Shown: positions 53,457-62,493, counted from the first letter of the stretch. The stretch is DNA of 64,000 nt from Paludibacteraceae bacterium (GCA_016285885.1 JAEERP010000002.1:342572-406571), one strand, 5' to 3'. A program made the numbers and translations. Notes: a model not told the origin generated them from the letters alone.

Positions 53457-53912
53457 ATGTCACAATCGCTTGCAAAAGTTTATCTGCACCTGGTTTTCCA
53501 CGTGAAATACACCTCTGTTGTCATTCGAGAAGAAGATAGACCAAACCTATACTCCTACATCGATGGTATCATCGTCAATAAGAATGCGATGGTTCTTCAG
53601 ATTGGGGGAACTTCTGATCATGTTCATATTCTATGTACCCTTCCTCGCACAATTTCCATGTCCGATTTAGTGGAAGACATCAAGAAGTGCAGCAGTTCAT
53701 GGATTAAGACCATCAATCCGTATTATTCCCAATTCGCATGGCAGAGTGGGTATGGCATATTTTCGGTCAGTTCCTCTATGGTGGAGAGTGTGAAGATGTA
53801 CATTATAGACCAAAAGGAACATCATCGCAAGAGAACATTTCAGGAAGAATATGAGGCATTTTTGAAGGCCTATCATATTGGATATAACCCCGATTATGTG
53901 TTTCGGGATTGA
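53457..53912 (+). CDS. IS200-like HUH transposase, probable REP-associated (RAYT-like)
   Basis: A 151-residue single-domain Y1 transposase. The HUH metal motif is SDHVHILC (about residues 53-58), the catalytic Tyr is in VESVKMYIIDQKEHHRKRTF (about 119), and WQSGYGIFSVS is the usual link before it. Such enzymes nick and rejoin single-stranded DNA at hairpins. No TnpB gene or IS200-type end is next to it. Instead a 0.9-kb array of hairpins of the same family found all over the window starts about 80 bases after the stop, the classic arrangement of a transposase domesticated with REP sequences. A -7 box TATATTTG is at 53426-53433. The start is at ATG 53457. Confidence 0.88.
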   Translation: MSQSLAKVYLHLVFHVKYTSVVIREEDRPNLYSYIDGIIVNKNAMVLQIGGTSDHVHILCTLPRTISMSDLVEDIKKCSSSWIKTINPYYSQFAWQSGYGIFSVSSSMVESVKMYIIDQKEHHRKRTFQEEYEAFLKAYHIGYNPDYVFRD

Positions 53913-53929
53913 ATGGGGGATGTTGATTG

Positions 53930-54861
53930 GTAAAATTATCATATCCCAATTTGTGGAAGTGCGAATGAGGACGGGAAGATTGATTTGTCCCAGCCCTTCA
54001 GGCTGGTGGAAAATCTACTCCACCTCCTATTCCCAAGGCGTTGCCGTTGGGCTAAATGTGTTACAGCCTTTCAGGCTGAGTGGTGCTGGCAAAGAGAGTT
54101 TCCCGTGGTGTTTGCTCCCCGAGCCTGAAAGGCTCCCACAAATATAGCCTATGGCAACGCCGTAGGTATGGCATCGCCGTAGGTATGGCGTATCCCCCAA
54201 AAATTGTTCACGAGCCTGAAAGGCTCGCACAGATATTTGTTTGAAAAATTATCATATCCCAATTTGTGGAGGGGAGAATGAGGACGGGGGGGTGATTTGT
54301 CCCAGTCCTTCAGGCTGGAGGGAAACGGATTCGTCTCCTGTACCCAAGGCGTTGCCGTTGGGCTAAATGTGTTCCAGCCTTTCAGGCTGAGTGGTGCTGG
54401 CAAAGGGAGTTTCCCGTGGTGTTTGCTCTCCGAGCCTGAAAGGCTCCCACAGATATAGCCTATGGCATCGCCGTAGGTATGGCACCGCCGTAGGTATGGC
54501 GTATCCCCCCAATATTGTTCACGAGCCTGAAAGGCTCGCACAGATATTGATTTGTAAAATTATCATATCCCAATTTGTGGAGGTGCGAATGAGGACGGGG
54601 GGATTGATTTGTCCCAGCCCTTCAGGCTGGTGGGAAACGGATTCGCCTCCTATACCCAAGGCGTTGCCATTGGGCTATATCTGTCCCAGCCTTTCAGGCT
54701 GATGGTGGGTGACGGTGACGAATTCGCCTTTTATCCAAGGCGTTGCCGTTGGGCTATATCTGTCCCAGCCTTTCAGGCTGATGGTGGGTGACGGTGACGG
54801 ATTCGCCTTTTACACCCAAGGCGTTGCCGTTGGGCTATATCTGTTACAGCCCTTCAGGCTG
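53930..54861. repeat. REP-like hairpin array (three 312-bp tandem repeats plus shorter units)
   Basis: ATTATCATATCCCAAT marks three tandem units starting near 53935, 54248 and 54559 (periods 313 and 311). Each holds a CAGCCCTTCAGGCTG-type hairpin, a CCCAAGGCGTTGCCGTTGGG hairpin, and inverted GAGCCTGAAAGGCTC hairpins with GCCTATGGCAACGCCGTAGG. After the third, two shorter units of 79 and 81 bases repeat the GTTGCC and CAGCCTTTCAGGCTG hairpins (54687, 54766, 54847). No open frame of interest is present. The array lies between the HUH transposase gene and the convergent flavoprotein gene. Confidence 0.9.
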
Positions 54862-54869
54862 ATGAGGTT

Positions 54870-55403
54870 TTATACACCACTCCCCAACGCATAAGCCCGC
54901 CGCAGAGCGTCCGTCAAGGTGATGTCTCCCTTCTCCTTTACGCCCCGCACCAAAACACGTCCCGCATCCTCTAAGTGGAAGAAGTTGAGGCAAAGCTGGT
55001 ACTGTGCGAGGATGCTGTCGAAGAGCTCGGGAAGCGTGGCGGCACCTACCAAAAGGAGCGCCATCTTCTTGATGTTGAAGGTATCCCGAATCGGGTTGTG
55101 GCAACGGTCGATAACCGCCTTCAACTGCGCACTTAACCCGTAGAAATAGACGGGTGAGGCGATCACCAGCATATCCGCCTGCTTCATTTTGTTGTAGATA
55201 TCTATCATCTCGTCTTTCTGCACACAGACGTGCTCTTCGCTCTTGAAACAGGCGTTGCAACCCATGCAGGGCGCCACCTTGTGGTCGTGGACGGAGACCA
55301 CCTCCACCGTGTGTCGTGGCGACGCACCCCTGACGAATGCCTCCACCAATTGATCCGTATTGCCACCCTTCCGTGGACTTCCTGATAGGATTAGTATGTT
55401 CAT
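54870..55403 (-). CDS. Flavodoxin-like NAD(P)H-dependent FMN reductase / iron-sulfur flavoprotein
   Basis: A 177-residue cytoplasmic flavoprotein. The FMN phosphate loop is LILSGSPRKGGNTDQLV (about 4-20), the second FMN loop is ASPVYFYGLSAQLKAVIDR, and the cysteine cluster CMGCNACFKSEEHVCVQKDEM (about 47-67) is that of iron-sulfur flavoproteins of the NADPH-dependent reductase group. It should transfer electrons or reduce quinones or xenobiotics; the partner is unknown. It ends 8 bases from the last REP hairpin and lies 9 bases after the CAT-like gene, so both are probably in one leftward operon. Confidence 0.9.
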   Translation of the reverse strand: MNILILSGSPRKGGNTDQLVEAFVRGASPRHTVEVVSVHDHKVAPCMGCNACFKSEEHVCVQKDEMIDIYNKMKQADMLVIASPVYFYGLSAQLKAVIDRCHNPIRDTFNIKKMALLLVGAATLPELFDSILAQYQLCLNFFHLEDAGRVLVRGVKEKGDITLTDALRRAYALGSGV

Positions 55404-55412
55404 GTGATTAGC

Positions 55413-56036
55413 CTATTTTTCTCCCTCATTGATACACCGCTGCAGCTCCTCCAAAAACCGTGCGGCATCCCCGCCATCCATCTGCGTGTGATGGAACTGG
55501 AACGAGATGGGTAGGGTGGTCTTGAACCATCCCTTGCGGTATTTCCCCCACATCACCATCGGGTTGTTGAAGACTCCACTGTACTGGTTGACGATGCTGT
55601 CGAGCTCCGTTTCCACCATGGCGGAGGTGCCAATCACCATGGCATCCTCTATGGTGATGCTCTCGCAGGATGCGCTTACCTTCTGAGTTTGTGAGAGGTA
55701 GTCTGCATTGAACTGCTGCAAATCCTCCGTGTAGGGAATGCTGCAGGAGTTGATGCCTCCCGCACGGTTGCTCACGATCACGTCGATGGCTAGTTGGTCG
55801 TATCGGTACAGTTTATCACCTTCGGGCAGCATCCGAAACTCTTCGATGCGGCTGGCCGCCTTGCCGATGCACCAGCATAGGAGCATGGTGAATTTCCAGC
55901 CTCCCCGCTTGCTTCGCTTGAGAAGGCGGGTCACGTCGAAGGTCTTGGTGAGCGTCACCATTGGCATGGGCGACTTCATCCACATCTCGAAGGCATACGC
56001 CCGATTGGTCTCTTGGGGATTGATCTCCTGTTTCAT
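55413..56036 (-). CDS. Chloramphenicol acetyltransferase-like protein
   Basis: A 207-residue protein of the CAT fold. The catalytic His is in FQFHHTQMDGGDAARFL (HHxxxDG), with family blocks PMPMVTLTKTFDVTRL, KFTMLLCWCIGKA, and NNPMVMWGKYRKG. It would transfer acetyl groups from CoA; whether the substrate is chloramphenicol or a metabolite cannot be decided, and chromosomal CAT-like proteins of this phylum are often not resistance enzymes. The frame stays open upstream to 56543, but that extension is out-of-frame shadow of the next gene. I start at ATG 56036, which overlaps that gene's stop as ATGA. Confidence 0.9.
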   Translation of the reverse strand: MKQEINPQETNRAYAFEMWMKSPMPMVTLTKTFDVTRLLKRSKRGGWKFTMLLCWCIGKAASRIEEFRMLPEGDKLYRYDQLAIDVIVSNRAGGINSCSIPYTEDLQQFNADYLSQTQKVSASCESITIEDAMVIGTSAMVETELDSIVNQYSGVFNNPMVMWGKYRKGWFKTTLPISFQFHHTQMDGGDAARFLEELQRCINEGEK

Positions 56037-56560
56037 AATCGCTTCGTTTTCCCACTTAATATCTTGTTCCTGACGCATTTGATGGCAGGTGTGTAGTAGT
56101 CCATCTCCATCGCCTCCAGGGTGCGTTTCAGTTCCTCCATCAGTTCGGGGTAGAACTGGCACATGCGGAAGGCGAGTTTCAGACAGAGGGACTGGATGCC
56201 TGGGAGTTCCCGGACGTCCGCCATGTGCTCCAGGCAGAAGTCGAGGAAGTCGGTTCGGAGATCTTCTTCCTCCATTTTGAGGCGTAGCACGATGTTCAGG
56301 GAGAGGCGCCTGACGGATGAGTCGCCCGTCCGCATGGCGAGGGCGGTCAACTCGTGGAACATTTCCTGCAACTGCGCCAGCTCCGCATCCGTCGCCTTGG
56401 TGAGCACCCACAGGGAGTTGCGTGCCACATGGTGCTCCGTGCTGAAGATGAAACGCCGGGCGAAGCCGATGAAATCGTTCGATTGCTTCAGTTCGTGATA
56501 TACCGCCTGCGCCGCTAATTCGCTGTTCGTGCCTGCCAAGCACTCTTTAGTCAACACCAT
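56033..56560 (-). CDS. Helical HEAT-like protein
   Basis: A 175-residue all-helical cytoplasmic protein with a HEAT-repeat-like pattern (VARNSLWVLTKATDAELAQL, SVRRLSLNIVLRLKMEEEDL, GIQSLCLKLAFRMCQFYPEL). No exact family was recognised; similar small proteins act as scaffolds. Its stop overlaps the CAT-like gene by four bases, so the run HEAT-like, CAT-like, flavoprotein is a single operon. The start opens MVLTKECLAGTNSELAAQA, without signal peptide. Confidence 0.8.
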   Translation of the reverse strand: MVLTKECLAGTNSELAAQAVYHELKQSNDFIGFARRFIFSTEHHVARNSLWVLTKATDAELAQLQEMFHELTALAMRTGDSSVRRLSLNIVLRLKMEEEDLRTDFLDFCLEHMADVRELPGIQSLCLKLAFRMCQFYPELMEELKRTLEAMEMDYYTPAIKCVRNKILSGKTKRL

Positions 56561-56617
56561 TTTGCGCTCAATATTTTGTCAATTGCTTGTCATCTCCAGC
56601 GATTCTGTCAGATCGGG

Positions 56618-57796
56618 TCATTCCTCTTCAGTAGAAGAACCATCGCCGCCAATATTGATATCGGCACCACCATCCTTTCGGAATATTGTAGAGGAACCAA
56701 CTTTCAATTTGTTGTCGATGATTTGATTGGCGTATTTCACCCATTGTTCATAAGAGGTGCTTTTCAATTCACTAAAGGTTTCCCAATAGGTTCTGAATCC
56801 ATCCTCGCTGAGTGTAGCCATGACAGCCATCTGTGATTTATATTGGCCCAAAATATCCAAAACATACTCCACACGGATATTGTACATCCATTCGCGCGTT
56901 TGTGCATTGTAAATCTTGAACAAATACTGAACTGACATGTGTCCCGCTTCTGTAGGGTCAAAATATTCGTAGACCTGAGCGATCACGTCGGAATGATTAT
57001 ACTCATCTATGCAAATTGTTTTGTCTTCGATCTTCTTTTTCTCATGTAGTTTGAAAGCTGTTTTCTTATATGCGTCTCCCTTTTTATAAAAAGATCTCGA
57101 GTAATATTCTTTTGTGGCGAATGCTGCCATATTGTAATCCGATGAGCCCAAATCCTTCTCCATGTTCTTTATGGCTTTGTCCAATGATGAATTCGGGGTG
57201 TTTTGGATAATCAACGAGTGCGCTCGAAAGCGATCTTCGTAATCTATATTTTTGATTTTCAGTAATGTATTGTATATGCCCATTGCGCTAGTTGTGTCTC
57301 CTTGGGAAACATAAATACGGGCTTTCCGGAAATGAAGGCCCGCATTCTCCGGGAATTTCCCCAACGCATCATTAATCAGTGCTAATGACTCTTCTTGGCG
57401 AGATAAACCGTCCAAAATATAGCTTTGGTTCATGATGGCAGTGATATTGTTCGGGTCCATGCTTAACGCTTTTGTGTTGACGTTCAATGCCTCCTCGCCA
57501 CGGCCACACCTATTCAATGCGCTAGCCTTCAGCATATATCCGTTGATGTCTTTGCTGTCAAGTTTGATCATGTTGTCGGCACATATCAACGCACTGTCAT
57601 ATTGCTCCTTCTCCCAGTACTCACCCATGCGGTCATACCAATATTCTTTCGTGACGGTGTCTACAGGCACCGATAATTCTTCCACGATAGTGTCTATAGG
57701 CACTGTAGGCATAGTCGCCTGGCTTGCGAACATAGGCATACAATTCAGGAATATGCCTAACAATAAATATCCGAATTTTTTGCTCATACTATTCAT
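56618..57796 (-). CDS. Exported TPR-repeat protein
   Basis: A 392-residue protein with signal peptide (MNSMSKKFGYLLLGIFLNCMPMFA) and then TPRs: YDSALICADNMIKLDSKDIN, EEALNVNTKALSMDPNNITA and ESLALINDALGKFPENAG, to about residue 190. The C-terminal half is not repetitive and holds no known motif; its end is Gly/Asp-rich (GGADINIGGDGSSTEEE). Periplasmic protein-binding is the likely role. Two ATGs (57796, 57787) both start the signal peptide; the hydrophobic stretch further upstream is not favoured. Confidence 0.82.
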   Translation of the reverse strand: MNSMSKKFGYLLLGIFLNCMPMFASQATMPTVPIDTIVEELSVPVDTVTKEYWYDRMGEYWEKEQYDSALICADNMIKLDSKDINGYMLKASALNRCGRGEEALNVNTKALSMDPNNITAIMNQSYILDGLSRQEESLALINDALGKFPENAGLHFRKARIYVSQGDTTSAMGIYNTLLKIKNIDYEDRFRAHSLIIQNTPNSSLDKAIKNMEKDLGSSDYNMAAFATKEYYSRSFYKKGDAYKKTAFKLHEKKKIEDKTICIDEYNHSDVIAQVYEYFDPTEAGHMSVQYLFKIYNAQTREWMYNIRVEYVLDILGQYKSQMAVMATLSEDGFRTYWETFSELKSTSYEQWVKYANQIIDNKLKVGSSTIFRKDGGADINIGGDGSSTEEE

Positions 57797-57921
57797 GTAA
57801 TTAGTTTGTGTGGAATTCAAATATATAAAAAAAATAATAAATAACAATTTCTGGGCCCCCTTTTGCCACACATTGGCGATTGTCTTGGCGTTTTATCATG
57901 CGCCTTGGTGGATGGAATGAG

Positions 57922-60465
57922 CTATTCAACCCCCTTTAGTAACTTAAGCGAATAGAGTTTGTGCCCCATCGAATCTAAAACAACCACAATGTAGATCTCC
58001 TCGTTCTGCCTGAAATCACGCAGCTCGGAGTGGTTGTATTTGCCGATGAATACGCCTTCCACACTGTAAACCATGTAGATGAGATCTTCCGGGGCGCGGC
58101 TCGCCAAGACCGGTTCGACCATGGTCGTGCCATTGCCGACGTAGCCATCTGTGATGTATACGTTCTTCGCACCGCTTGGGATCTTGTAATGTAGATTTTC
58201 GTTGGCGTAATGCTCAGAAATGTGTTGGCCTTCCATATCGTATATGACGGTCCAGCGAGTGGCTGCCGAATCGCTCGTCTCAATCATTTCGCCTAAATAC
58301 AAGTAGTTGATGTCGTTTGTGTTAGGTGCTTCAAGCCCATATAGGTCAAGTGTGTTGTTGTGGGTCAGATATAAATCCCTGCCTTCAAAGAAGAACCCGT
58401 CAAATTTGTTTTCGATCAACGGATTGTTGTTGAAGAAGATAAGAGAGTCCTCCTGCCTCGAACGGATGGTTAGCTGAGTGGTATCCCCCAGTCCAAAAAA
58501 GTGGCCAAGGTCGTAATAGTAGAAACTATTTTTGTTCTCATTCCATGTCCGAATATATTCTACTTTGTCAATATAATCTTCTAATTCATTCATTGTCAGC
58601 GCCAATGACATGTCCTCGACAAGGCTATCCAGCATATAGGTTATGTTCTCCTTTGAGAATGCCGTGCCAGCCAAAACGCAGGCTCTATCGATATATGGTT
58701 GTTTGAATTTCTCCAAAGAGAACATCTTCTGGTAGACCTTGCAAGCCACTTCAGAGTTGGCCCACTCGTCATCTTCAAATGGTTCTACTCTCAGGAGAAA
58801 ATTGTAATAGGAGAAGTTAAATGAATGGATCGTCGCGTCAAGGTCCTTCAAAATCCAACGCCATTTTTTCGTTCCTTGCTTGTCATACCATAGTGAAACA
58901 TTGTTGTAAGGGAAGTCGGTATTCGAAAAATAGGCTTGAGTGGTGACGAAATTCATGAAGGCGTTTATGTCCAGCAAATCCGCCATCTCTTGATAGGTGC
59001 TGTTCGGTGACTTAAATGTGTTTTCGAAATGGATATAGTTGGGAAACTCTTCTGGGGACAATAAATCATTATATATCCCGTCTTTTGTTTCCAGCGCCTC
59101 TATATCCGTGACATTATGATTCGCCCAAACGTAATCGTCGTTGTCACGCTCCTGCAAATGCATGATTTGCTGAAACTCTCCGTTGATATATAGCTGCACA
59201 TTGCGTTGCGCTTGAAAATCAACGTCATAATATTTTGCGAATCGACCGATTGCTGTTTGTGATAGCATGTCCCTAAGCGCGAACGACTTGTCGCTTGCAT
59301 TGCAGGACCGGATTGTCATGCTTTTCTGTTTGTTGGCATCTGGCTTCAGGTGTTCCCAGAATGCCCCTTTGAAATGCTTGTCTCCAAAGCGTTTGTTGGC
59401 ATACACGACTAAGGATTTCACCTGTGCTTCATGGCGAGATATATTGCCGCTGACACGTGTTTCCGACAACTGATTAAAATCGACTCCCAATCCTCCCGAG
59501 TAATATTCTATATTAATTGGTCGACGCCAGTCGTAGAAATAGTTTTGGAGCCCCATCCATGAACGCCATGGCAGGTTGTCCGGGTGAGTTCGAGCATACT
59601 TTTCGGAACTTGACATGATGCCTATTTGGTTGCTGTATAGGTAGGATTCGTCGCATGCGATGCTGATGATAGGCATCTTGTCGTCTCTGTCGAAAATGTA
59701 TGTTTGTGTCTTGCTGATTTTGCTGATGGCGCTGTCGCTGAATGGCTTGGTTCTGATCACTGTGTTTTTGTAGATGGGAATGGAATCGCGGAAGATATTA
59801 CTTGTGTTATTTGGTTCACTGCCATCCGTCGTGTATCGTATGACCGCATCCCCGGGGTAGTCCCCTTTCATGCTCAACTTCAGGTAGAATGCTTCTTTTT
59901 TGACACCTCCGTCAACCGAGAAATCGACTTTCTTTAGTATCCGCTCTGTGTGGGTGTTGTTATTCGCTTCTCCTGGCGTGGCTATTCTGAAGTGGGACAA
60001 ACTGTCTGGATTGTCGGATAGACGGCCCCATGACACTTCAGGAGAAATCATCTCTGGATAGGGCATGGAATCTTGTAGGACGCCCTGGCTATCCCATAGA
60101 TAGACCGTCCCTGGCTTGTCTGAATTCAGTCTAAAGTCTGTATGCTGCTTGATATTCTCCTTGTCACAGTATATGAGGGTATATCCATCCGCAGGTACGG
60201 ACAACGATATAGGTATTGTGTAGGCGGAATCAATATTGTTCTTCTTGGAAATGGAGTATCCATTTAGATCGATCCCTTCACTTCCTGAATTGTGGATCTC
60301 AACCCATGAGTCCGGGAACTCATTGTAGTAGTCTATGACTCCCCCGAAATTACTCTGCATGATCTCTGTTATGCGAACTCCCGCGTACGTCTGCCCCGTA
60401 CAAAGCGCTAGCAGAAGGAATACTTTCCCTCTTTGCCCTAAATGTTTAAATATTGATTTCCCCAT
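57922..60465 (-). CDS. Second secreted CotH-like kinase protein with lamin-tail domain
   Basis: An 847-residue exported paralog of the 29.4-kb protein. Signal peptide (about 1-28, FLLLALCTGQTYA), lamin-tail domain (GVRITEIMQSNFGGVIDYYN ... DLNGYSIS), chitobiase-C-terminal-like fold (KEAFYLKLSMKGDYPGD ... IRYTTDGSEPNNTS), then CotH-like kinase domain (MPIISIACDESYLYSNQIGIM ... VQLYINGEFQQIMHLQERDN ... WRWILKDLDATI) to about 650. A second lamin-tail domain is missing, and the C-terminal beta domain (VYSVEGVFIGKY ... EEIYIVVVLDSMG) only vaguely resembles a type IX secretion signal. The function is unknown. The shared LTD/CotH order with the other copy suggests one family of secreted protein kinases. 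Confidence 0.86.
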   Translation of the reverse strand: MGKSIFKHLGQRGKVFLLLALCTGQTYAGVRITEIMQSNFGGVIDYYNEFPDSWVEIHNSGSEGIDLNGYSISKKNNIDSAYTIPISLSVPADGYTLIYCDKENIKQHTDFRLNSDKPGTVYLWDSQGVLQDSMPYPEMISPEVSWGRLSDNPDSLSHFRIATPGEANNNTHTERILKKVDFSVDGGVKKEAFYLKLSMKGDYPGDAVIRYTTDGSEPNNTSNIFRDSIPIYKNTVIRTKPFSDSAISKISKTQTYIFDRDDKMPIISIACDESYLYSNQIGIMSSSEKYARTHPDNLPWRSWMGLQNYFYDWRRPINIEYYSGGLGVDFNQLSETRVSGNISRHEAQVKSLVVYANKRFGDKHFKGAFWEHLKPDANKQKSMTIRSCNASDKSFALRDMLSQTAIGRFAKYYDVDFQAQRNVQLYINGEFQQIMHLQERDNDDYVWANHNVTDIEALETKDGIYNDLLSPEEFPNYIHFENTFKSPNSTYQEMADLLDINAFMNFVTTQAYFSNTDFPYNNVSLWYDKQGTKKWRWILKDLDATIHSFNFSYYNFLLRVEPFEDDEWANSEVACKVYQKMFSLEKFKQPYIDRACVLAGTAFSKENITYMLDSLVEDMSLALTMNELEDYIDKVEYIRTWNENKNSFYYYDLGHFFGLGDTTQLTIRSRQEDSLIFFNNNPLIENKFDGFFFEGRDLYLTHNNTLDLYGLEAPNTNDINYLYLGEMIETSDSAATRWTVIYDMEGQHISEHYANENLHYKIPSGAKNVYITDGYVGNGTTMVEPVLASRAPEDLIYMVYSVEGVFIGKYNHSELRDFRQNEEIYIVVVLDSMGHKLYSLKLLKGVE

Positions 60466-60786
60466 TATACAAATATTTTAGTATGATAAAATGTAAATAA
60501 ATCATTAACGCTCAAAGTGTGTCGCCACTTCGGTGGTAGGACTGCCAAAAACACTATATTGAATACTTAATGCCCACCAATGATACACAAAGTTATAAAT
60601 CTTTTTCAATAATCAATCATTGTAACTGCAGTTCTCAACTATAAATGTTGTGGTTTTTATTAGGGACCATACTTTATGTTTATGATTATAATAACAATCT
60701 CATGGGAAAACATAGTGGGCTTTAACCTAAAGGATGGGAGGATGGGGGAGGAATGATGCCACTTCCCGATAGTGACAATTTTTTGC

Positions 60787-60794
60787 TATTTTTG
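60787..60794 (+). promoter_or_regulatory. -7 promoter box of the 221-residue membrane protein gene
   Basis: TATTTTTG fits the -7 consensus, 29 bases before the ATG. The 358-base gap before the gene otherwise holds AT-rich sequence and no gene. Confidence 0.6.
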
Positions 60795-60823
60795 CCAAAA
60801 CGGATTTTAAAGGTTGGTCAGTT

Positions 60824-61489
60824 ATGTTGTTGTTACAGTTATTAATTTTAATATTAGCATTGACGGCATTATGTGCTGTGTTGACCTGCCATGTAATCTC
60901 CAAAATCAAAGGTTTCGAGCGCCTCAAACAGAAAAGTGGCATCGTGTTTTTGTTTCTCATTAATTCCCAGATCATTTACTTTATAAACGTTGACATCGTT
61001 GAGGGATGGTTCGGCATTCAAAATTCTTTTTTTGACGATGAAGCTGTAATCGAAGTATCTACCCCATACGGAAAATTTTCCACAGTTAACGAGGAACCTG
61101 TATATAGTTTCTTCCGATATGATGATGATAGACCATGTTTTTTAAGTGGTGGCATTGACTCGATAGCAGAATACGACCAGTATATTGTTATGGCTGCTGA
61201 CAGTTCTTATTTACTCATCGATCAACGAGTTAAAGGGGAAAAAGCCATCAAGATATTATCACTCACCGACTTGCCTGTGGATGTGCAACAAATGAGTTTT
61301 GTTTCAGCTCCAAAATATATCAAAGATTTATATTGGCGTATCCACCACGATAATCATCTCTACGTCATCAAATTCCTCCTCGCTTTGGCGTTATCCGCTT
61401 TGGTTACTGCTCTGGGATATTCCCTGCTCAATGGGATAAGGGCATTGGTTAGGAAGCTTTTCCGAAAGGAGAGAGTTGGCGACGATTGA
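60824..61489 (+). CDS. Unrecognised membrane protein
   Basis: A 221-residue protein with an N-terminal membrane helix (LLLQLLILILALTALCAVLT), another at about 41-56, a periplasmic-like beta-rich domain (EVSTPYGKFSTVNEEPVYSF ... MAADSSYLLIDQRVKGEKAI), and a final helix (FLLALALSALVTALGYSLL) with basic tail. No family was recognised. The gene stands alone, flanked on both sides by a near-identical CCCGATAGTxACAATT sequence (60765-60780, 61720-61735), which may mark a moved segment. Confidence 0.65.
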   Translation: MLLLQLLILILALTALCAVLTCHVISKIKGFERLKQKSGIVFLFLINSQIIYFINVDIVEGWFGIQNSFFDDEAVIEVSTPYGKFSTVNEEPVYSFFRYDDDRPCFLSGGIDSIAEYDQYIVMAADSSYLLIDQRVKGEKAIKILSLTDLPVDVQQMSFVSAPKYIKDLYWRIHHDNHLYVIKFLLALALSALVTALGYSLLNGIRALVRKLFRKERVGDD

Positions 61490-61665
61490 CCCATGATAAG
61501 TGATGGTGTGTTTCGCTTTTAAGGAGGAGGATTGCGTGATATATGGACCCCCATCCCATAAAGGTAGGCTATTAAGCGTTAAAGAGCCTTTCTTATGATG
61601 GTTTCATGTTATTGAAAGACAGTGAGTTGCATAATGATTGAACGTGGCAAAAAAACAAAATGTTT

Positions 61666-61735
61666 CAAACGGGAGGATACTTTGGTCTATTTTTGTTCCA
61701 AACGGGAGGATACCTTTCCCCCGATAGTAACAATT
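61666..61735. repeat. Direct repeat CAAACGGGAGGATAC and copy of an upstream flank
   Basis: CAAACGGGAGGATAC occurs at 61666-61680 and 61699-61713 (period 33). It is followed by CCCGATAGTAACAATT, which matches 60765-60780 with one change. This looks like the end of an insertion sequence or the duplicated flank of a transposed segment; no transposase is present. Confidence 0.5.
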
Positions 61736-61752
61736 CCGTTATTTCCCGTAAA

Positions 61753-62493
61753 TCACTCATAATGCCTGATGCGGACCTCTATCCCCTCGTCCTTCAGTTG
61801 GGCGGGTAGTTGGCTGACGTCCGTCTGGCTGTAGTGGTAAGGGAATACCACCTTTGGCTTGATTATCTTCGCCGCACGCACCAGTTGGTCTGTCGTCATC
61901 GTATAGGGTTGATTGCAAGGCAAGAAGGCGATGTCTATGTTTTTGATGTCCGCCATCTCCGGGATATCTTCCGTGTCGCCGGCGATGTAGATCCGCAGTC
62001 CGTCGATGGTGAGGATGAAGCCGTTGTCCCTCCCTTTCGGGTGGAACTGTTGGTGGCCCTCCGTGGTGTTGTAGGCTGGAACCGCCTCGACCGTGATGTC
62101 ATCCGTTAGGCGGAGCGTCTCTCCGTTGGCCATCGCCTGGCCCTTGCCGAGCATCTCGGCGCACCGTTGGTTGGTGATGAGTTTGGTCTTGTCGGAAGAG
62201 AGCGTGGCGATCGCCTCCTTGTCGAAGTGGTCAAAGTGCTCATGGGTCACGAAGATATAATCCGCCTTGGGCATGGTGGCGTAGGGGATTGTCCGCTCGC
62301 CCAGCTTGGACACTGGGTCTATCTCAATCTCCTTGCCGTCGTATTGGATGCGGATGCTGGCGTGGACCAGCGCATGGAAGGTGACGCTCTTGCCACTCTT
62401 CGTTTGAAACACATCCACCTCCTCCGTTTTCTGCTGGCTGCAGGCTGTTGTCAGTCCTAAGGTGGCCAATAAGCATGTGATTATCTTCTTCAT
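61753..62493 (-). CDS. MBL-fold metallo-hydrolase lipoprotein (UlaG-like)
   Basis: A 246-residue protein with lipoprotein signal (MKKIITCLLATLGLTTAC). The metal site is THEHFDHFDKE (H-x-H-x-D-H), with VTFHALVHASIRIQYDGKEI opening the fold, IYIAGDTEDIPEM and VVFPYHYSQTD as later metal-binding blocks. This is the short UlaG-like branch of the metallo-beta-lactamase fold; the substrate is unknown, and a cell-envelope location is unusual for it. I start at ATG 62493; the 20 residues further upstream would put the signal peptide inside the protein. Confidence 0.92.
   Translation of the reverse strand: MKKIITCLLATLGLTTACSQQKTEEVDVFQTKSGKSVTFHALVHASIRIQYDGKEIEIDPVSKLGERTIPYATMPKADYIFVTHEHFDHFDKEAIATLSSDKTKLITNQRCAEMLGKGQAMANGETLRLTDDITVEAVPAYNTTEGHQQFHPKGRDNGFILTIDGLRIYIAGDTEDIPEMADIKNIDIAFLPCNQPYTMTTDQLVRAAKIIKPKVVFPYHYSQTDVSQLPAQLKDEGIEVRIRHYE

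Noticed and set aside
53457..53912. Ordinary IS200/IS605 insertion sequence
   Set aside because: No tnpB, no target-like ends next to the gene, and the flanking DNA is an array of the genome's own dispersed hairpins; kept as REP-associated, though a degenerate IS200 cannot be fully excluded.
53930..54861. CRISPR array
   Set aside because: The repeats are hairpins of two alternating kinds and both orientations inside 312-bp tandem units; the sequence between them is itself repeated. There are no unique spacers of constant length and no cas genes.
56037..56543. N-terminal extension of the CAT-like protein
   Set aside because: The extension is an Arg/Pro/Gly-rich shadow of the HEAT-like gene in another frame; the ATG at 56036 overlaps that gene's stop in a normal ATGA coupling.
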